From Planctomycetota bacterium (GTDB lineage: Bacteria; Planctomycetota; Planctomycetia; JALXBF01): DNA of 64,000 nucleotides. The stretch lies in contig JALXBF010000069.1 of NCBI GenBank assembly GCA_026991575.1, positions 1-64,000 of the forward strand. Reading direction: 5' to 3'. The notes under the pieces were generated by a model. It saw only the letters and a list, made by a program, of their open reading frames with translations, was not told the DNA's origin and searched no databases. This document shows, one piece after another, positions 48,665 through 59,445 of the stretch (position 1 is its first letter; every line of letters begins with the position of its first letter). Made by a program: the position numbers and the translations under genes.

Positions 48665-49555
48665 ATGAGAGGAAGCCTGCGCATCCTGGCACTGATTGCG
48701 ATCGGTGTGCTCCTGGTGACCGGTGTTCTCCTGATCGGCTACCTCGCGTGGCGTGCCCGCCACGAAGTGCCGATGCCACCGCCGGTCGCGGCCTTGGAGG
48801 GGCAGGAGCAACCGGACCCGTTCCCTGAGCTCCGCAACTGGCCACTCGAGCGGCTGAAGCCGATCCCCACCGAGATGGTGCTCGTGCCGGCCGGCCAGTT
48901 CCTGTTCGGGCCGAACAACGAACCGCGCACCCTGCCTGCGTTCTACATCGACAAGTACGAGCTAACCCAGTGGCAGTACGCCGTCTTCCTGGAGTACATC
49001 CGGCGCACGAACGACCACAGCAAGTGCCATCCAGACGAGCCCCCGGACAAGGACCACACCCCGCTCGGCTGGGGCCAGCCGTCGATCACCGACAAGCGGT
49101 TCCCGGTTGTCGGTCTCGATTACTGGGATGTGTACGCGTATGCGTCCTGGGCTGGCCGGAGGTTGCCCACCGAAGAGGAATGGGAAAAGGCCGCGCGTGG
49201 CACAGACGGCCGGCTCTACCCGTGGGGCAACGAATGGGACCCTTCACGGTGCAACTGGGGGCCAGGCCCCGGACTACCACGCACGCTCGTCCCGGTGGAT
49301 TCGATGCCTGAGGGGCAGAGTCCCTACGGCTGTTTCCACATGCTGGGCAACGCGGCGGAATGGACCGATACGGTTGCCGATCCGGTACGCGGCATCCGGG
49401 TAGGCAAAGGATACTGTTGGATGCTAGGCCACCTGAAGCCGTACGTGACCACCTACCGGATGCTCGGGGCTACCGAATTGCGTGACCTTGGCAGCGGCTT
49501 GCGCTGCGCGATGGACGCGACCGATGCTGAATCAGCCCGCGCGCCGAAGCGCTAA
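48665..49555 (+). CDS. Formylglycine-generating-enzyme/SUMF1-family protein, membrane-anchored
   Basis: ORF 296 aa; N-terminal TM; EMVLVPAGQFLFG, FYIDKYELTQWQYAVFL, ASWAGRRLPTEEEWEKAARGTDGRLYPWGNEWD, GNAAEWTD. Confidence 0.9.
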   Translation: MRGSLRILALIAIGVLLVTGVLLIGYLAWRARHEVPMPPPVAALEGQEQPDPFPELRNWPLERLKPIPTEMVLVPAGQFLFGPNNEPRTLPAFYIDKYELTQWQYAVFLEYIRRTNDHSKCHPDEPPDKDHTPLGWGQPSITDKRFPVVGLDYWDVYAYASWAGRRLPTEEEWEKAARGTDGRLYPWGNEWDPSRCNWGPGPGLPRTLVPVDSMPEGQSPYGCFHMLGNAAEWTDTVADPVRGIRVGKGYCWMLGHLKPYVTTYRMLGATELRDLGSGLRCAMDATDAESARAPKR

Positions 49556-50799
49556 CGGATCGGCTCCCCCTGCAGCGTGTTACCCATCTGCACCGCTTCC
49601 TGCGGCCATTGCGGACTGACCATCGGCGCCGTCGGCCGGCTTGGCGGCCGCGTGAACCGCCCCAGCGACGCCTTCACGCCTTGCTTGATTCGCTGCCACA
49701 GCGACGGCCGGCGACCGCCGAGAGGAACGATCCGTGGGGTGGGGCGATGCACGTGACCGGGCGCGACCTGCGGCACACTGTAAGGACTCATCGGAACCGC
49801 GCCTGGCGCGGTCGGGGCAGCAGGCAGCGGCTGCACATGGCCGTGCTGATGCGAGTGGCGATGCGTCGTTGGCCCGGGAACGGGAGGCGGCGGCGGGGTA
49901 GCCAGTGACGGATACGGCTGTCGCTTGCGGCAAGTTTCACATTGGGCTTGTGGGTACTGCGGCAGGCCGCGTGGCCGCGGCTGCGGCTGGACGACACGTG
50001 GAGGCCAGGGCCTGGCAGCCGGCGGCTGTGGCCGGAACTGGTGGAAAAAGTGCTTGAAGCGGTGCCATAGGCTGACGCGGGGCCGCGGTGCCGGATACGC
50101 AGCCGACCACGAGCCGTTGTGCTGATGCGTATGCGGCACAACAGCGTTCGGCGCCGCAGGCGCCGGTACCGCCGCCGTCGTGTCCGTGACGACGGGCGCT
50201 TGAGACGGCTGCGGCCAAACCGTCCCGGGTACCGGCTGGTGCTGATGCCGGCGGCGGGGGCGCCCCAGGAACCTGTCGAACAGACCTACAGGCTGCACTG
50301 CCTGGACGGTGTGGTCGGACCTGCCTTCTGAGGCGGTTCTTGCTGCACCCGGCTCAGACGCTGCCGGCAGGCCGTTCCGAAAAGCAGCGTAGGCGGCGTC
50401 AAGCTCTTCGCGGATTGCCAGCGCCTGCTCATGCTGATTTGCCGCGATCGCATCCTGCAAGGCAACCGAGAGAGTACGAAGTGCGTGGTCGGAGAAGCCC
50501 AGCTCGATGAACGCTCGGGCCACCTCGCGGTGCAGCAGGAGTTGCTCCGGGGTCAGAGCGGGCGTTGCGTCGTCCAGCAGCTGATGCAGGGGCTTCAGCG
50601 CAGCCTCCCCCTGTCCCAACGCTAGCCCCTGACGCACCTGTTCCATGGCGCGCACGACGGCAGCCGAATAGGGCAGGGTGCGGAGCGTTTCCGGAACGCG
50701 GCTCTGTTGCGCGGGCGTGGCGACAGGCAGAGCGGACACGGCCCAACCGAAGGCCGTGCCGGTGGCGATGAGCTTCAGCATCCAACGGCGGTTCGTCAT
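49552..50799 (-). CDS. Exported protein with helical/TPR-like N-terminal part and Pro/His-rich C-terminal part
   Basis: ORF 415 aa; signal-like MTNRRWMLKLIATGTAFGWAVSALPVATPAQQ; PHTHQHNGSW, THRHSHQHGHVQPLP, PGHVHRPTPR. Confidence 0.6.
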   Translation of the reverse strand: MTNRRWMLKLIATGTAFGWAVSALPVATPAQQSRVPETLRTLPYSAAVVRAMEQVRQGLALGQGEAALKPLHQLLDDATPALTPEQLLLHREVARAFIELGFSDHALRTLSVALQDAIAANQHEQALAIREELDAAYAAFRNGLPAASEPGAARTASEGRSDHTVQAVQPVGLFDRFLGRPRRRHQHQPVPGTVWPQPSQAPVVTDTTAAVPAPAAPNAVVPHTHQHNGSWSAAYPAPRPRVSLWHRFKHFFHQFRPQPPAARPWPPRVVQPQPRPRGLPQYPQAQCETCRKRQPYPSLATPPPPPVPGPTTHRHSHQHGHVQPLPAAPTAPGAVPMSPYSVPQVAPGHVHRPTPRIVPLGGRRPSLWQRIKQGVKASLGRFTRPPSRPTAPMVSPQWPQEAVQMGNTLQGEPIR

Positions 50800-51124
50800 G
50801 GAAGGAGAACTCCTGGCCTCAGTCCGGCAGCGCAGGGCGGTCGCGTCCTGCCGTTGTTATCGACCTGGCGGCCAGAAAAACTTCAGCCCGCCGATCTGCG
50901 GCCACAGGGCTCAGCGACATGACCGCGCAGCATTCCCTCTGCGGCCAGCACCTGGTTAGCAGAAAGGACGCTTGACGTCCAGGGCAGATGCTACTAAGCT
51001 ATTAGTCGGGAGGGGCGAGTGCAGGCACAAGGGGTGGCGCGCGGTCCAGCGCCGGCCGCGGCCGGTGGCAACACTGGCCGCGGCTTGTTTTCTGCGCACG
51101 ATTGCCCCAGCCTTCCGCGTGCTC

Positions 51125-52582
51125 TCAACTGAGGATCTCGTGTAGGACGTGCCCGTGAACGTCGGTCAGCCGACGGTCCAGTCCGTTGTGGTAGTAGGTC
51201 AGACGGCGGTGATCCAGTCCGAGCAGGTGCAGCACCGTGGCGTAGAGGTCCCAGACCGTTGTGACCTTCTCCACGGCCCTACGACCAAACTCGTCCGTGG
51301 CGCCGTAACTAACACCCCCCTTGATGCCCGCGCCCATGAGCCAGATCGTAAAGCCGTCAGGGTTATGGTCGCGCCCCTTGGTCCCCTGTTGGTGCGTGGG
51401 CATGCGGCCGAACTCCGTGGTCCACAGCACGACGGTCTCGTCCAGCAGTCCGCGGAGCTTTAGGTCGGTGAGCAGGGCAGCAGTTGGCTGGTCAAGGATT
51501 GGGCAGTGACGCTCGTAATCGGATTTCAACGTCTTGTGTGCGTCCCAGTTCAGCAAGCCGTCGACGCCCGAAGCCCGCGATGCGCAGTAGAGCGTCACGT
51601 AGCGGACGCCGCGCTCCAGCAGGCGCCGCGCCAGCAGGCAATTCCGCGCATAGGCCGCCTTCAGGCGGTTCGGGTCCTCGGTGCCGTACATGCGATGGAC
51701 CCACTCAGGCTCGGCGGACAGATCGGTCACTTCCGGTGCGGACAGCTGCATGCGCGCGGCCAGTTCGTACGCGGCGATCCGTGCGGCGAGCGCTTCGTCC
51801 GCTGGCCGCCGCTGCTGGTACCGGTCGTTCAGCAAGCTGAGCAATTGCCGGGTTGCCCGCTCCTCGTCCGGCCCGATGCCGGGGGGGCGGGTCAAGTTGC
51901 GGATGGGCCGATGCGCGGCCAGCACGATCCCTTGATGCCGTGCCGGCAGGAAGCCTGCGGACCAGTTGGCCTTGCCGTTAGGCGGCTCGCCACGGATGTC
52001 GGGGATGGCCACGTAGGTGGGTAGATTCTTGTTCTCACTGCCCAGTGCGTAACTGACCCACGCCCCGGCGCTGGGGAATCCCTCAGCCGTCTGTCCGGTG
52101 TTCATGAACACGCACGCCGGACCGTGTGTGTTGCTGCGGCTCGTCATCGAATGGATGAACGCTATCTCGTCGACATGCTGACTGAGGTGCGGTAGCATCG
52201 AGCTGATCCACTTGCCCGACTCGCCCACCTGCTTGAACGGCCAGGGCGGAGCCATAAGGTTCCCATTCTTGCCCTGAAAGGAGACAAACTGTCCCGCTCC
52301 GGGCAACGGCTCGCCAGCGCGGCGAAACAGCTCCGGTTTGTAGTCCCAAAGGTCGACGTGCGAAACGCCGCCGGGGCAGAAGATCTGTAGCACTCTTTTT
52401 GCCTTCGGCGCAAAGTGCGGTACGTCGCGTCGCCGGGACCGAGTTGCTGCGTCGGTGTCACGGCCGAGGAGATCGATCAGGCTGATGCCAATCAACCCAT
52501 GGAGCATACTATCGAGGAAGCCGCGCCGGGTGAGAAGCCCGGCCAGGGATGTTGCCGAGGGCGAGGTTGCGGCGTGCGTCAT
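51125..52582 (-). CDS. DUF1501 domain-containing protein
   Basis: ORF 51125-52726; likely start Met at 52582, just after the stop of the upstream gene; TRRGFLDSMLHG, PKAKRVLQIFCPGGVSHVDLWDYKPEL, FIHSMTSRSNTHGPACVFMNTG, TTEFGRMP, HNPDGFTIWLMGAGIKGG. Confidence 0.93.
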   Translation of the reverse strand: MTHAATSPSATSLAGLLTRRGFLDSMLHGLIGISLIDLLGRDTDAATRSRRRDVPHFAPKAKRVLQIFCPGGVSHVDLWDYKPELFRRAGEPLPGAGQFVSFQGKNGNLMAPPWPFKQVGESGKWISSMLPHLSQHVDEIAFIHSMTSRSNTHGPACVFMNTGQTAEGFPSAGAWVSYALGSENKNLPTYVAIPDIRGEPPNGKANWSAGFLPARHQGIVLAAHRPIRNLTRPPGIGPDEERATRQLLSLLNDRYQQRRPADEALAARIAAYELAARMQLSAPEVTDLSAEPEWVHRMYGTEDPNRLKAAYARNCLLARRLLERGVRYVTLYCASRASGVDGLLNWDAHKTLKSDYERHCPILDQPTAALLTDLKLRGLLDETVVLWTTEFGRMPTHQQGTKGRDHNPDGFTIWLMGAGIKGGVSYGATDEFGRRAVEKVTTVWDLYATVLHLLGLDHRRLTYYHNGLDRRLTDVHGHVLHEILS

Positions 52583-52589
52583 CGCCTGG

Positions 52590-55436
52590 CTACTCCAGAT
52601 ACAGGAACTCGTTGCTGTTAAACAGGGCACGGCACACGGCGCGCAGCCCAAACCGACGGGCAACCGCCAGCGCCGCCCGACGTTCCCGATCGTCCGGGGG
52701 CCGCTGGTACAGCAGCACGAACGCACGCTCCACCTGAGCGGTCAGGTCCGTACCTACCTCACGCTCAATCCGCCGCGTCATGAGCTCGGCCATGTCCAGC
52801 ACGAACGAGTGATTCAGCAGCGTCAGCGCCTGCAGCGGACTGGTCGTCTCGGGCCGCCGTGGCGCGGCGAAAGCCGGATCGGGACAATCGAAGTCGCTGA
52901 GCAGGTCCACCCAGGCAGCCCGAGCATTCTGGTGGTACACGGCCCGTCGGTACGTCTCCGGGCCGACCCGATCTAACGGTTCGTACGTCGCCACGTTATC
53001 CTCCAGATACCGGTACAGCCGAAAACCCGGCCCGCCCATGCGACGGTCCAGTACCCCGGCAGCATCAAGCATCGAGTCGCGAATCTCTTCGCCGGTCAAC
53101 CGCCGCGGGGGGTAGCGCCACAGCAGACGCGTGCCGGCATCGATCCGTAGCGCGTCCGGCCGAGCGACCGACTGCTGGCGATACGTGGCCGAAAGGACGA
53201 TCATCCGATGCAGCGGCTTCAGCCGCCACCGGTAACGCAGCAGCTCGGTGGCCAGATAATCGAGCAGCTCGGGGTGAGACGGTAAGCTGCCCATCTGGCC
53301 GAAATCGCTCGGCGTCGCGACGATTCCCTGGCCAAAGTGGTAATGCCAGATACGGTTGGCCAGCACGCGAAGCGTGAGGGAGTTGGAGTCGGAAGCAATC
53401 CACTGCGCTAGCGCCAGTCGCCGCGTGGCTTCCGGGGCATCCGCCGGCAGCTCGTACCGCCCGACCGTCCTTTCCAGCACGCGGATACTCCGCGGCACCA
53501 CGACCTTGCCTCTGCGCTGCGGGTCCCCCCCGAGGAAAACGTGGAACGGTCCGGGCGCAGCCGTCATGCGACCGACCCAGTAGACGGGCAACGGAGGCAC
53601 GGTTCGGATCTTCGCTTCAATGGCTGCTAGTTCGGCTGCGAGCTCACTTAGCCGCTCCCGTTCTTCGTCAGTCAGCCCGGCCTGCAGCAGGCGATGACGA
53701 CGGTGAGCGGCGGTGACCGGCTTGCGATCGTAGCTGTCAGCCACCGTCTGCCAGCGGCGTCCGTCCATGGAGACTTCGATGCGGTACTCGCAGATGAACC
53801 GAGTATAACCGTGTGTCGGCGGTAGCTCCCTGGGCCGATCGCTGGAGAAGACGACGCGGCCGATGACCGCCGGACGAGCAAGCGTGATCGTCAGCGTGGG
53901 ACCGGCAGCAATCCAGCGGGTTCCGAAGTCGCCGTCGATGGCCCGTTCGGCCGAGTAGGCGTCGGCAAAGTCACGTGCGATCCGGCTTGCTCCGTCAGCA
54001 CGTGCTCCCTTGCTCAGAAGTGCCACGTTCTCCGGCTTCGGCCTTACCGTCCAAACCTCAAACTCGTCGATCCGGAAGTCGGTGCGGCTTTCCGGTGCGT
54101 CGTCCCGACCGAACACGACCAGGCGCACGTAGCGCGCCGCCACGGGCTGGAACGACTCCTCCGTCCGGTAGCGGCTGACCGGGGGCCGTTGCCAGCGTTC
54201 TTCCAGACGGTGACGCTGCGCCTCGGCCCGGCGAATCGCACGCTGCCGAATCTCGTCCCGCTCCCGCAGCAGTGCCGCTCGACGGGCCTGCAGCGGTGCC
54301 AGCAGCTGCTGCCGCCGGGCACGCTGCGCCGCAGTGGCTAGCTCCCGGTCTCCATGCCGAACGCCGGCAAACGTAGCGTACCACGAGTAGTAATCCTCCT
54401 GGGTGATCGGATCAAACTTGTGATCGTGGCAGCGAGCACAGCCCATGGTGATGCCCAGGAACGCCTCGGCCGTTGCCCGGATGATCTCGTCCAGCGTGTT
54501 CGCTCGGATGATCGCCGCTTGCACCGGATCCTGGTTGCCCACGTTGTCGTACGGACCACACACGAGAAAAGCGGTGCCAACGGCAACGTCCGGGTTATCA
54601 CTGTCAAGCACATCACCTGCCAGCTGCTCGATGATGAACCGGTTGAACGGCTTGTCTCGATTGAACGAGCGGATGACGTAGTCGCGATAGGGCCAGAGAT
54701 TGTTGATGAGTACGTTGCGTTCAAAACCGTTGCTTTCACCGAAACGGGCCACATCAAGCCAGTGCCTGCCCCACTGCTCGCCATAAGCGGGCGAAGCCAG
54801 CAACCGGTCGACGACGCGTTCGTAGGCTGCCGGGTGGTCGTCGTTCAGGAAGGTGAGAAGCAGTTCCTCGTGTGGCGGAAGCCCGGTCAGGTCGTAGCAG
54901 ACGCGACGCAGCCAGGTGCGGCGATCCGTCGGCGGGCTGGGAGTCAGACCGGCCTGCTGCAGCCGCACGTACACAAAACGGTCGATCGGGTTGTGCTGCC
55001 AGTGTTCGGGAGCACCGGGCGTGTCCGGAGGGGAAACCCGTCGTAACGGACGGTATGCCCACCAGTCAGAACCAGCACCTTTGGGACGTAGCACAACGTC
55101 CTCGGGCCAGTGTGCACCGGCGGCGATCCAGCGGCGCAGCGTCTCGATCTGCTCGGGGGTCAGCGGAGGCCCGGCCTTTGGCATCTCCACCCGACCGTCC
55201 GGCCCTGGGGCCACCAGCCGCAGCAGCTTGCTAGCCTCTGGGGCTCCGGGGCGGACCAGCCCGCGGGCTCTGAGGTCTGCTGCCGTGTTAAGCGATAGCC
55301 CGCCTTTGCGCTGCTTGGCATTGTGACAGATCAAACAGCGGCCTTCAAAAATCGGGGCCACATCGCGCCGAAACTCGACCGAGGGCCCGGCAAGCAAGAA
55401 GGCAGTCAGGATGATCGAGCACAGTTCCGCGGTCAC
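52590..55436 (-). CDS. PSD1 / planctomycete cytochrome C (DUF1549-DUF1553) protein
   Basis: ORF 948 aa; N-terminal FEGRCLICHNAKQRKGGLSLNTAADLRARG (CxxCH), PIDRFVYVRLQQAGLTPSPPTDRRTWLRRVCYDLTGLPP, C-terminal NRIWHYHFGQGIVATPSDFG and LTLLNHSFVLDMAELM. Confidence 0.95.
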   Translation of the reverse strand: MTAELCSIILTAFLLAGPSVEFRRDVAPIFEGRCLICHNAKQRKGGLSLNTAADLRARGLVRPGAPEASKLLRLVAPGPDGRVEMPKAGPPLTPEQIETLRRWIAAGAHWPEDVVLRPKGAGSDWWAYRPLRRVSPPDTPGAPEHWQHNPIDRFVYVRLQQAGLTPSPPTDRRTWLRRVCYDLTGLPPHEELLLTFLNDDHPAAYERVVDRLLASPAYGEQWGRHWLDVARFGESNGFERNVLINNLWPYRDYVIRSFNRDKPFNRFIIEQLAGDVLDSDNPDVAVGTAFLVCGPYDNVGNQDPVQAAIIRANTLDEIIRATAEAFLGITMGCARCHDHKFDPITQEDYYSWYATFAGVRHGDRELATAAQRARRQQLLAPLQARRAALLRERDEIRQRAIRRAEAQRHRLEERWQRPPVSRYRTEESFQPVAARYVRLVVFGRDDAPESRTDFRIDEFEVWTVRPKPENVALLSKGARADGASRIARDFADAYSAERAIDGDFGTRWIAAGPTLTITLARPAVIGRVVFSSDRPRELPPTHGYTRFICEYRIEVSMDGRRWQTVADSYDRKPVTAAHRRHRLLQAGLTDEERERLSELAAELAAIEAKIRTVPPLPVYWVGRMTAAPGPFHVFLGGDPQRRGKVVVPRSIRVLERTVGRYELPADAPEATRRLALAQWIASDSNSLTLRVLANRIWHYHFGQGIVATPSDFGQMGSLPSHPELLDYLATELLRYRWRLKPLHRMIVLSATYRQQSVARPDALRIDAGTRLLWRYPPRRLTGEEIRDSMLDAAGVLDRRMGGPGFRLYRYLEDNVATYEPLDRVGPETYRRAVYHQNARAAWVDLLSDFDCPDPAFAAPRRPETTSPLQALTLLNHSFVLDMAELMTRRIEREVGTDLTAQVERAFVLLYQRPPDDRERRAALAVARRFGLRAVCRALFNSNEFLYLE

Positions 55437-55917
55437 GACCAGGCCTCACCACTGGCTGCCATCACAGATCAACAAGATCAACATATGCGGATCCTGCAAG
55501 TAGGCTACCACCGCGGTCGGCGAAAGAAAAGACGTGCGCGTCAGCTCGAATCCAAGACATGCCCCGACTCGTTCTTCCGATTCGGTCGTTCACCCCACTG
55601 TGGAAGGGTCGACACAACCGACAGAGCCGTACGCCCGATCATCACGGCCGGCCGAGGAGCGGTTTCGCGCGATCGAGACGGCCACGGGTCGCGGGGCTGC
55701 CGTGAAGGGCGACGATCGCAGATGGTGGATGCGCATCTGTAGTCGGTCGGCCGTGCCCGCCATCGGGGGGGGCGAGCCGCGACAGCCGGAACCCGCGAAG
55801 CGGGCCGCTTCGGGCTTTCGGCCGTAGCCACGTAGAATCGAGTGAGCTTCGGATGCGGCAGCACGAGCGGCCGCACGCACGCACCGGCCGGCTCGCCGAC
55901 GGCCGCTTCGTGGTTGC

Positions 55918-58900
55918 GTGTCTATGGCAACGCCCGCGATGAGACTCACCGCCGCAGCTATCACGTGCTTCCTCGCCTGTTGCCCGCCGCTCCGGGCACA
56001 AGTTACGCTCGATCCGGATACGGTCCCGGTGCCCCAGCAGACGGCGCGCATGATGCACGTCCCGCCGGGCTGGCGTGTGGAAGTGTTTGCTGCCGAGCCG
56101 ACGGTTGTGAACCCGCTGGCGATCGATTTCGACCAGGAAGGTCGAGCATACGTGCTGGAAGCACGTCAGTACCCACAGAAGGCCCCCGAGAACAAGGCCG
56201 GTGCGGACCGCATCCTCGTGCTCGAGGACACGGACGGTGATCATCGAGCAGACCGCGTCCGCGTCTTCGCCGACGGCCTGAATCTGGCCTCTGGGCTGGC
56301 GGTCGGTTACGGGGGCGTCTTCGTGGGCCAGGCGCCGGAGCTGCTGTTCCTGGCCGATAGCGACGGAGACCTCCGTGCCGATCGCCGTCAGGTGCTTCTA
56401 ACCGGCTGGGCCTACGAGGATACGCACGAGACGCTAAACAGTCTGACATGGGGCCCGGACGGTTGGCTGTACGGCACGCACGGTATCATGCACCATTCGG
56501 AAGTGGCCGGCTACCGGTTCAACGCAGCCGTCTGGCGATATCACCCACGAACGAAGCGGTTTGAACTGGTTGCCGAAGGCACGAACAACCCCTGGGGCCT
56601 GGACTACCTGCCCAACGGTGACTGGGTCATCAGCACCTCCGTGATCCCGCACCTGTACGCCATCGTGCCCGGTGGCTTCCACCGCCACGGTCTGGTTCGC
56701 TGGTGGTCGAACCCATACGCTTACGGAGAGGTCCCCCCCATCGTTGATCATCGCCATTTCCCGCCCAACATGGCTGGCTGGGACCTGGTGCTGAAAACCG
56801 ACAGCGCGACAGTGCCCGAGCCGGTTTCCGACGAGCGTGATCCGGTGCGCGCCTACGGAGGTGGCCACGCACACAGTGGTCTGGCGCTGAGCCACGGCAC
56901 GCCCGTGCCTGCCGCTTACCGGAACGCTGCCCTTATCGGCAACCTGCATGGCAATCGCATCAACGCCGACGTCATCCGGCCTTACCGCTCGCTGTACGTG
57001 GCCAGCCATCGCAAGGACTTCCTCACGTGCGACGACCCGTACTTCCGCCCAGTCCACCTGCGCTGGGGGCCCGACGGCTCCCTCTACGTGCTCGACTGGT
57101 ACGATCGCCAGATCTGCCACAACACGGACGAGGCGGTGTGGGACAAGCGGCTCGGTCGCATCTACAAGGTCATCCCCCCTGAACGCCCGGCCACGGAACG
57201 TGACGCTTCCATCGAACAGCTGCTGGTGAGCGAGTATGTCTGGCACTGGCGGCTGGCCCTGAGGTTGATTGCAGAGCGGCGGGCGTCGGTGCCACGAAGC
57301 ACACTCGTGCGCATGCTCGATACCGCTGCGGAGCCGATGGCGTTGCGAGCATTGTGGGCGCTACATCTGTCCGGTGGACTAACCGAAGCGGATCTGCGAC
57401 GGCTGCTGGCGGATCCGCGCAGTGAGCTCCGCCGATGGGCGGTTCGACTGCTCAGCGAGCCACAGTATCGGGGCCGCGTGGATGAGTTTGCCGACGAGCT
57501 ACTGCGACTGGCCGCCCGGGAGCCGTCGCCGCGGGTTCGCCTGGAGCTTGCCTCAGCCGCCACGCGGTGGGCTGCGTGGGGGGGACGCGAAGCTCTGCTA
57601 CACGAGTTGATGCTCCACGATGAGGATGCCGATGACCCGGCCATCCCCGCTCTAATCTGGACGGCATACGAATCCGATCTTGAACACCACGCGGCCCGCC
57701 GGGCCGGGTGGTTGGCCAAGCACAGTGATCGGGCTGTCATCCAGCGCCACGTGCTGCCTTGGTTCCTGCGCCGGCTGGCAGAGGACGGAACCGACTCGGC
57801 ATTGAGGCTGGCTCTGGACACGTTGGCGCAAGTGCGCTCGGCGGACGCGGCACGGTACACGCTGCGTGAGTTCGCACGCGGGCTGAGCAGGCCGTCAGAG
57901 AAGCTGGCGACCGAGTGGGCACGTGTCCGTTCTGCGCTGGAACCGTTGCTTGCGCGACCGGCGGACCGGCTTCTGCTGGCGCGGGTAGGTGCGCTCTTCG
58001 CGGACCCCTGTGCGGTCAGCATGCTCATCGCGGCGATGCACGAGGCCAATCGCCCGCCAGCGGAACGGTTGGCTGCCGTTGAGGTGCTGGGACGAACGCC
58101 GGTGGAGCAGGCGCGCGAAGCGCTGGTGTCTGCAGTCCTGGACAGCAAGCTCCTACTAAGCGTGCGCAGGGCGGCCGTACAGGCGATGAAGCGGGGCATG
58201 ACCCGGGCCCAGGCAGCTGAGCTCGTGCGGCACTGGCATCGTGTTCCCCCCGAACTCCAGCATGAGGTGTTGCTGCTTTTGGCCACGTCGCGGCTCGGGG
58301 CAGAGCAGCTGATTGCGGGCATGGAACGCGGATGGGTGCCGCGGGACGACGTGCCCGAGGGGGCTGTGCGGCGGATCCTGATGGTTGCTGACAGAGCGCT
58401 GGTCGAGCGGTTGCGCACGGTCTGGGGCAACCTTCAGGCGATGACCGTGCCGGAGGCCCGGCGGGAGATCGCTCGCCTGGGCCCTGCGCTGGCGACGCTA
58501 CCCGGGAACCGCCACCGAGGCAAGCGGCTGTTCAGCACGCACTGTGCCGGCTGCCACCGGTTCCGCGGAGAAGGCCATGCCGTCGGCCCGGACCTGGAGG
58601 GCGCCCAGCTGAACGACCCATTCTACCTTTTGTATAACATCGCCGATCCAAACCGCGTCGTCGGCGCCGCTTACTACACCGTGCGGGTCATGGACCGGCA
58701 GGGACGAGTGCACCAGGGACTGCTGGTCCGCCGCGACGGCAGCGGGCTGGAACTGAAGGCCGAACAGGGTCAGACGCTGCGGTTCAGCCGGGACGAAGTG
58801 GAAGAGGTGCGCGTCTTACAAGAATCGCTGATGCCAGCAGACATCGCGAGCCGGTTCACGGCCCAGCAGTTCGCCGACCTGGTCGCCTACCTGATGGGCG

Positions 58901-59406
58901 ACCTTCGCTTGACGGCAGGTTACCGCTACGGGCCACTCGTTGCTGACCGGCCGCTTGAGAGCACATTGCCGGTGGACGGTAGGTTGAACCCGCTAAGCTA
59001 TGACCCGGAGGGATGGCAGCCGTTTCGGATCGGCCCGGCAGGGAAGGTCATCTTCTCCATGGTGGGGCTGGATCGGAACCGGCGACCACCTGAGGCTGCA
59101 TACTACGTGTACGTACGGGTGTACAGTCCGACGGCACGGGACGTGACCATGTGGCTGGACGCCCGTAAGGCGGCGCGGGTGTGGGTCAACGGCAACGAAG
59201 TGTTCACGGGACGGAAGCTGACGGTACCCGTGCGGTTTTCGATCACGCTGCGGCGGGGCGAGAATGAACTGCTCATCAAGCTGGCCAACATCGTGCGCGA
59301 TCCGAACGCCCCGGCGGCAGCGGGTGAGTGTTCGTTTGCGGCCTGGTTGGTCGACCCAGAGCATGAGCTGGCGCTGATCAGCCCGGACGGCGACCGCATC
59401 CAGTGA
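55918..59406 (+). CDS. PVC-type heme-binding CxxCH protein (membrane-bound dehydrogenase domain, HEAT-like middle)
   Basis: ORF 1162 aa; signal peptide; PPGWRVEVFAAEPTVVNPLAIDFDQEGRAYVLE, FADGLNLASGLAVGYGGVFVGQAPEL, FSTHCAGCHRFRGEGHAVGPDLEG. Confidence 0.95.
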   Translation: MSMATPAMRLTAAAITCFLACCPPLRAQVTLDPDTVPVPQQTARMMHVPPGWRVEVFAAEPTVVNPLAIDFDQEGRAYVLEARQYPQKAPENKAGADRILVLEDTDGDHRADRVRVFADGLNLASGLAVGYGGVFVGQAPELLFLADSDGDLRADRRQVLLTGWAYEDTHETLNSLTWGPDGWLYGTHGIMHHSEVAGYRFNAAVWRYHPRTKRFELVAEGTNNPWGLDYLPNGDWVISTSVIPHLYAIVPGGFHRHGLVRWWSNPYAYGEVPPIVDHRHFPPNMAGWDLVLKTDSATVPEPVSDERDPVRAYGGGHAHSGLALSHGTPVPAAYRNAALIGNLHGNRINADVIRPYRSLYVASHRKDFLTCDDPYFRPVHLRWGPDGSLYVLDWYDRQICHNTDEAVWDKRLGRIYKVIPPERPATERDASIEQLLVSEYVWHWRLALRLIAERRASVPRSTLVRMLDTAAEPMALRALWALHLSGGLTEADLRRLLADPRSELRRWAVRLLSEPQYRGRVDEFADELLRLAAREPSPRVRLELASAATRWAAWGGREALLHELMLHDEDADDPAIPALIWTAYESDLEHHAARRAGWLAKHSDRAVIQRHVLPWFLRRLAEDGTDSALRLALDTLAQVRSADAARYTLREFARGLSRPSEKLATEWARVRSALEPLLARPADRLLLARVGALFADPCAVSMLIAAMHEANRPPAERLAAVEVLGRTPVEQAREALVSAVLDSKLLLSVRRAAVQAMKRGMTRAQAAELVRHWHRVPPELQHEVLLLLATSRLGAEQLIAGMERGWVPRDDVPEGAVRRILMVADRALVERLRTVWGNLQAMTVPEARREIARLGPALATLPGNRHRGKRLFSTHCAGCHRFRGEGHAVGPDLEGAQLNDPFYLLYNIADPNRVVGAAYYTVRVMDRQGRVHQGLLVRRDGSGLELKAEQGQTLRFSRDEVEEVRVLQESLMPADIASRFTAQQFADLVAYLMGDLRLTAGYRYGPLVADRPLESTLPVDGRLNPLSYDPEGWQPFRIGPAGKVIFSMVGLDRNRRPPEAAYYVYVRVYSPTARDVTMWLDARKAARVWVNGNEVFTGRKLTVPVRFSITLRRGENELLIKLANIVRDPNAPAAAGECSFAAWLVDPEHELALISPDGDRIQ

Positions 59407-59445
59407 CCTCTGATCGCATCCGGCGCCGCTTGACGGGCGTGCCCC

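Noticed and set aside
57162-58430. 422-aa ORF antisense to the PVC heme protein
   Set aside because: Ser/Arg/Ala-rich shadow ORF opposite a clearly coding gene.
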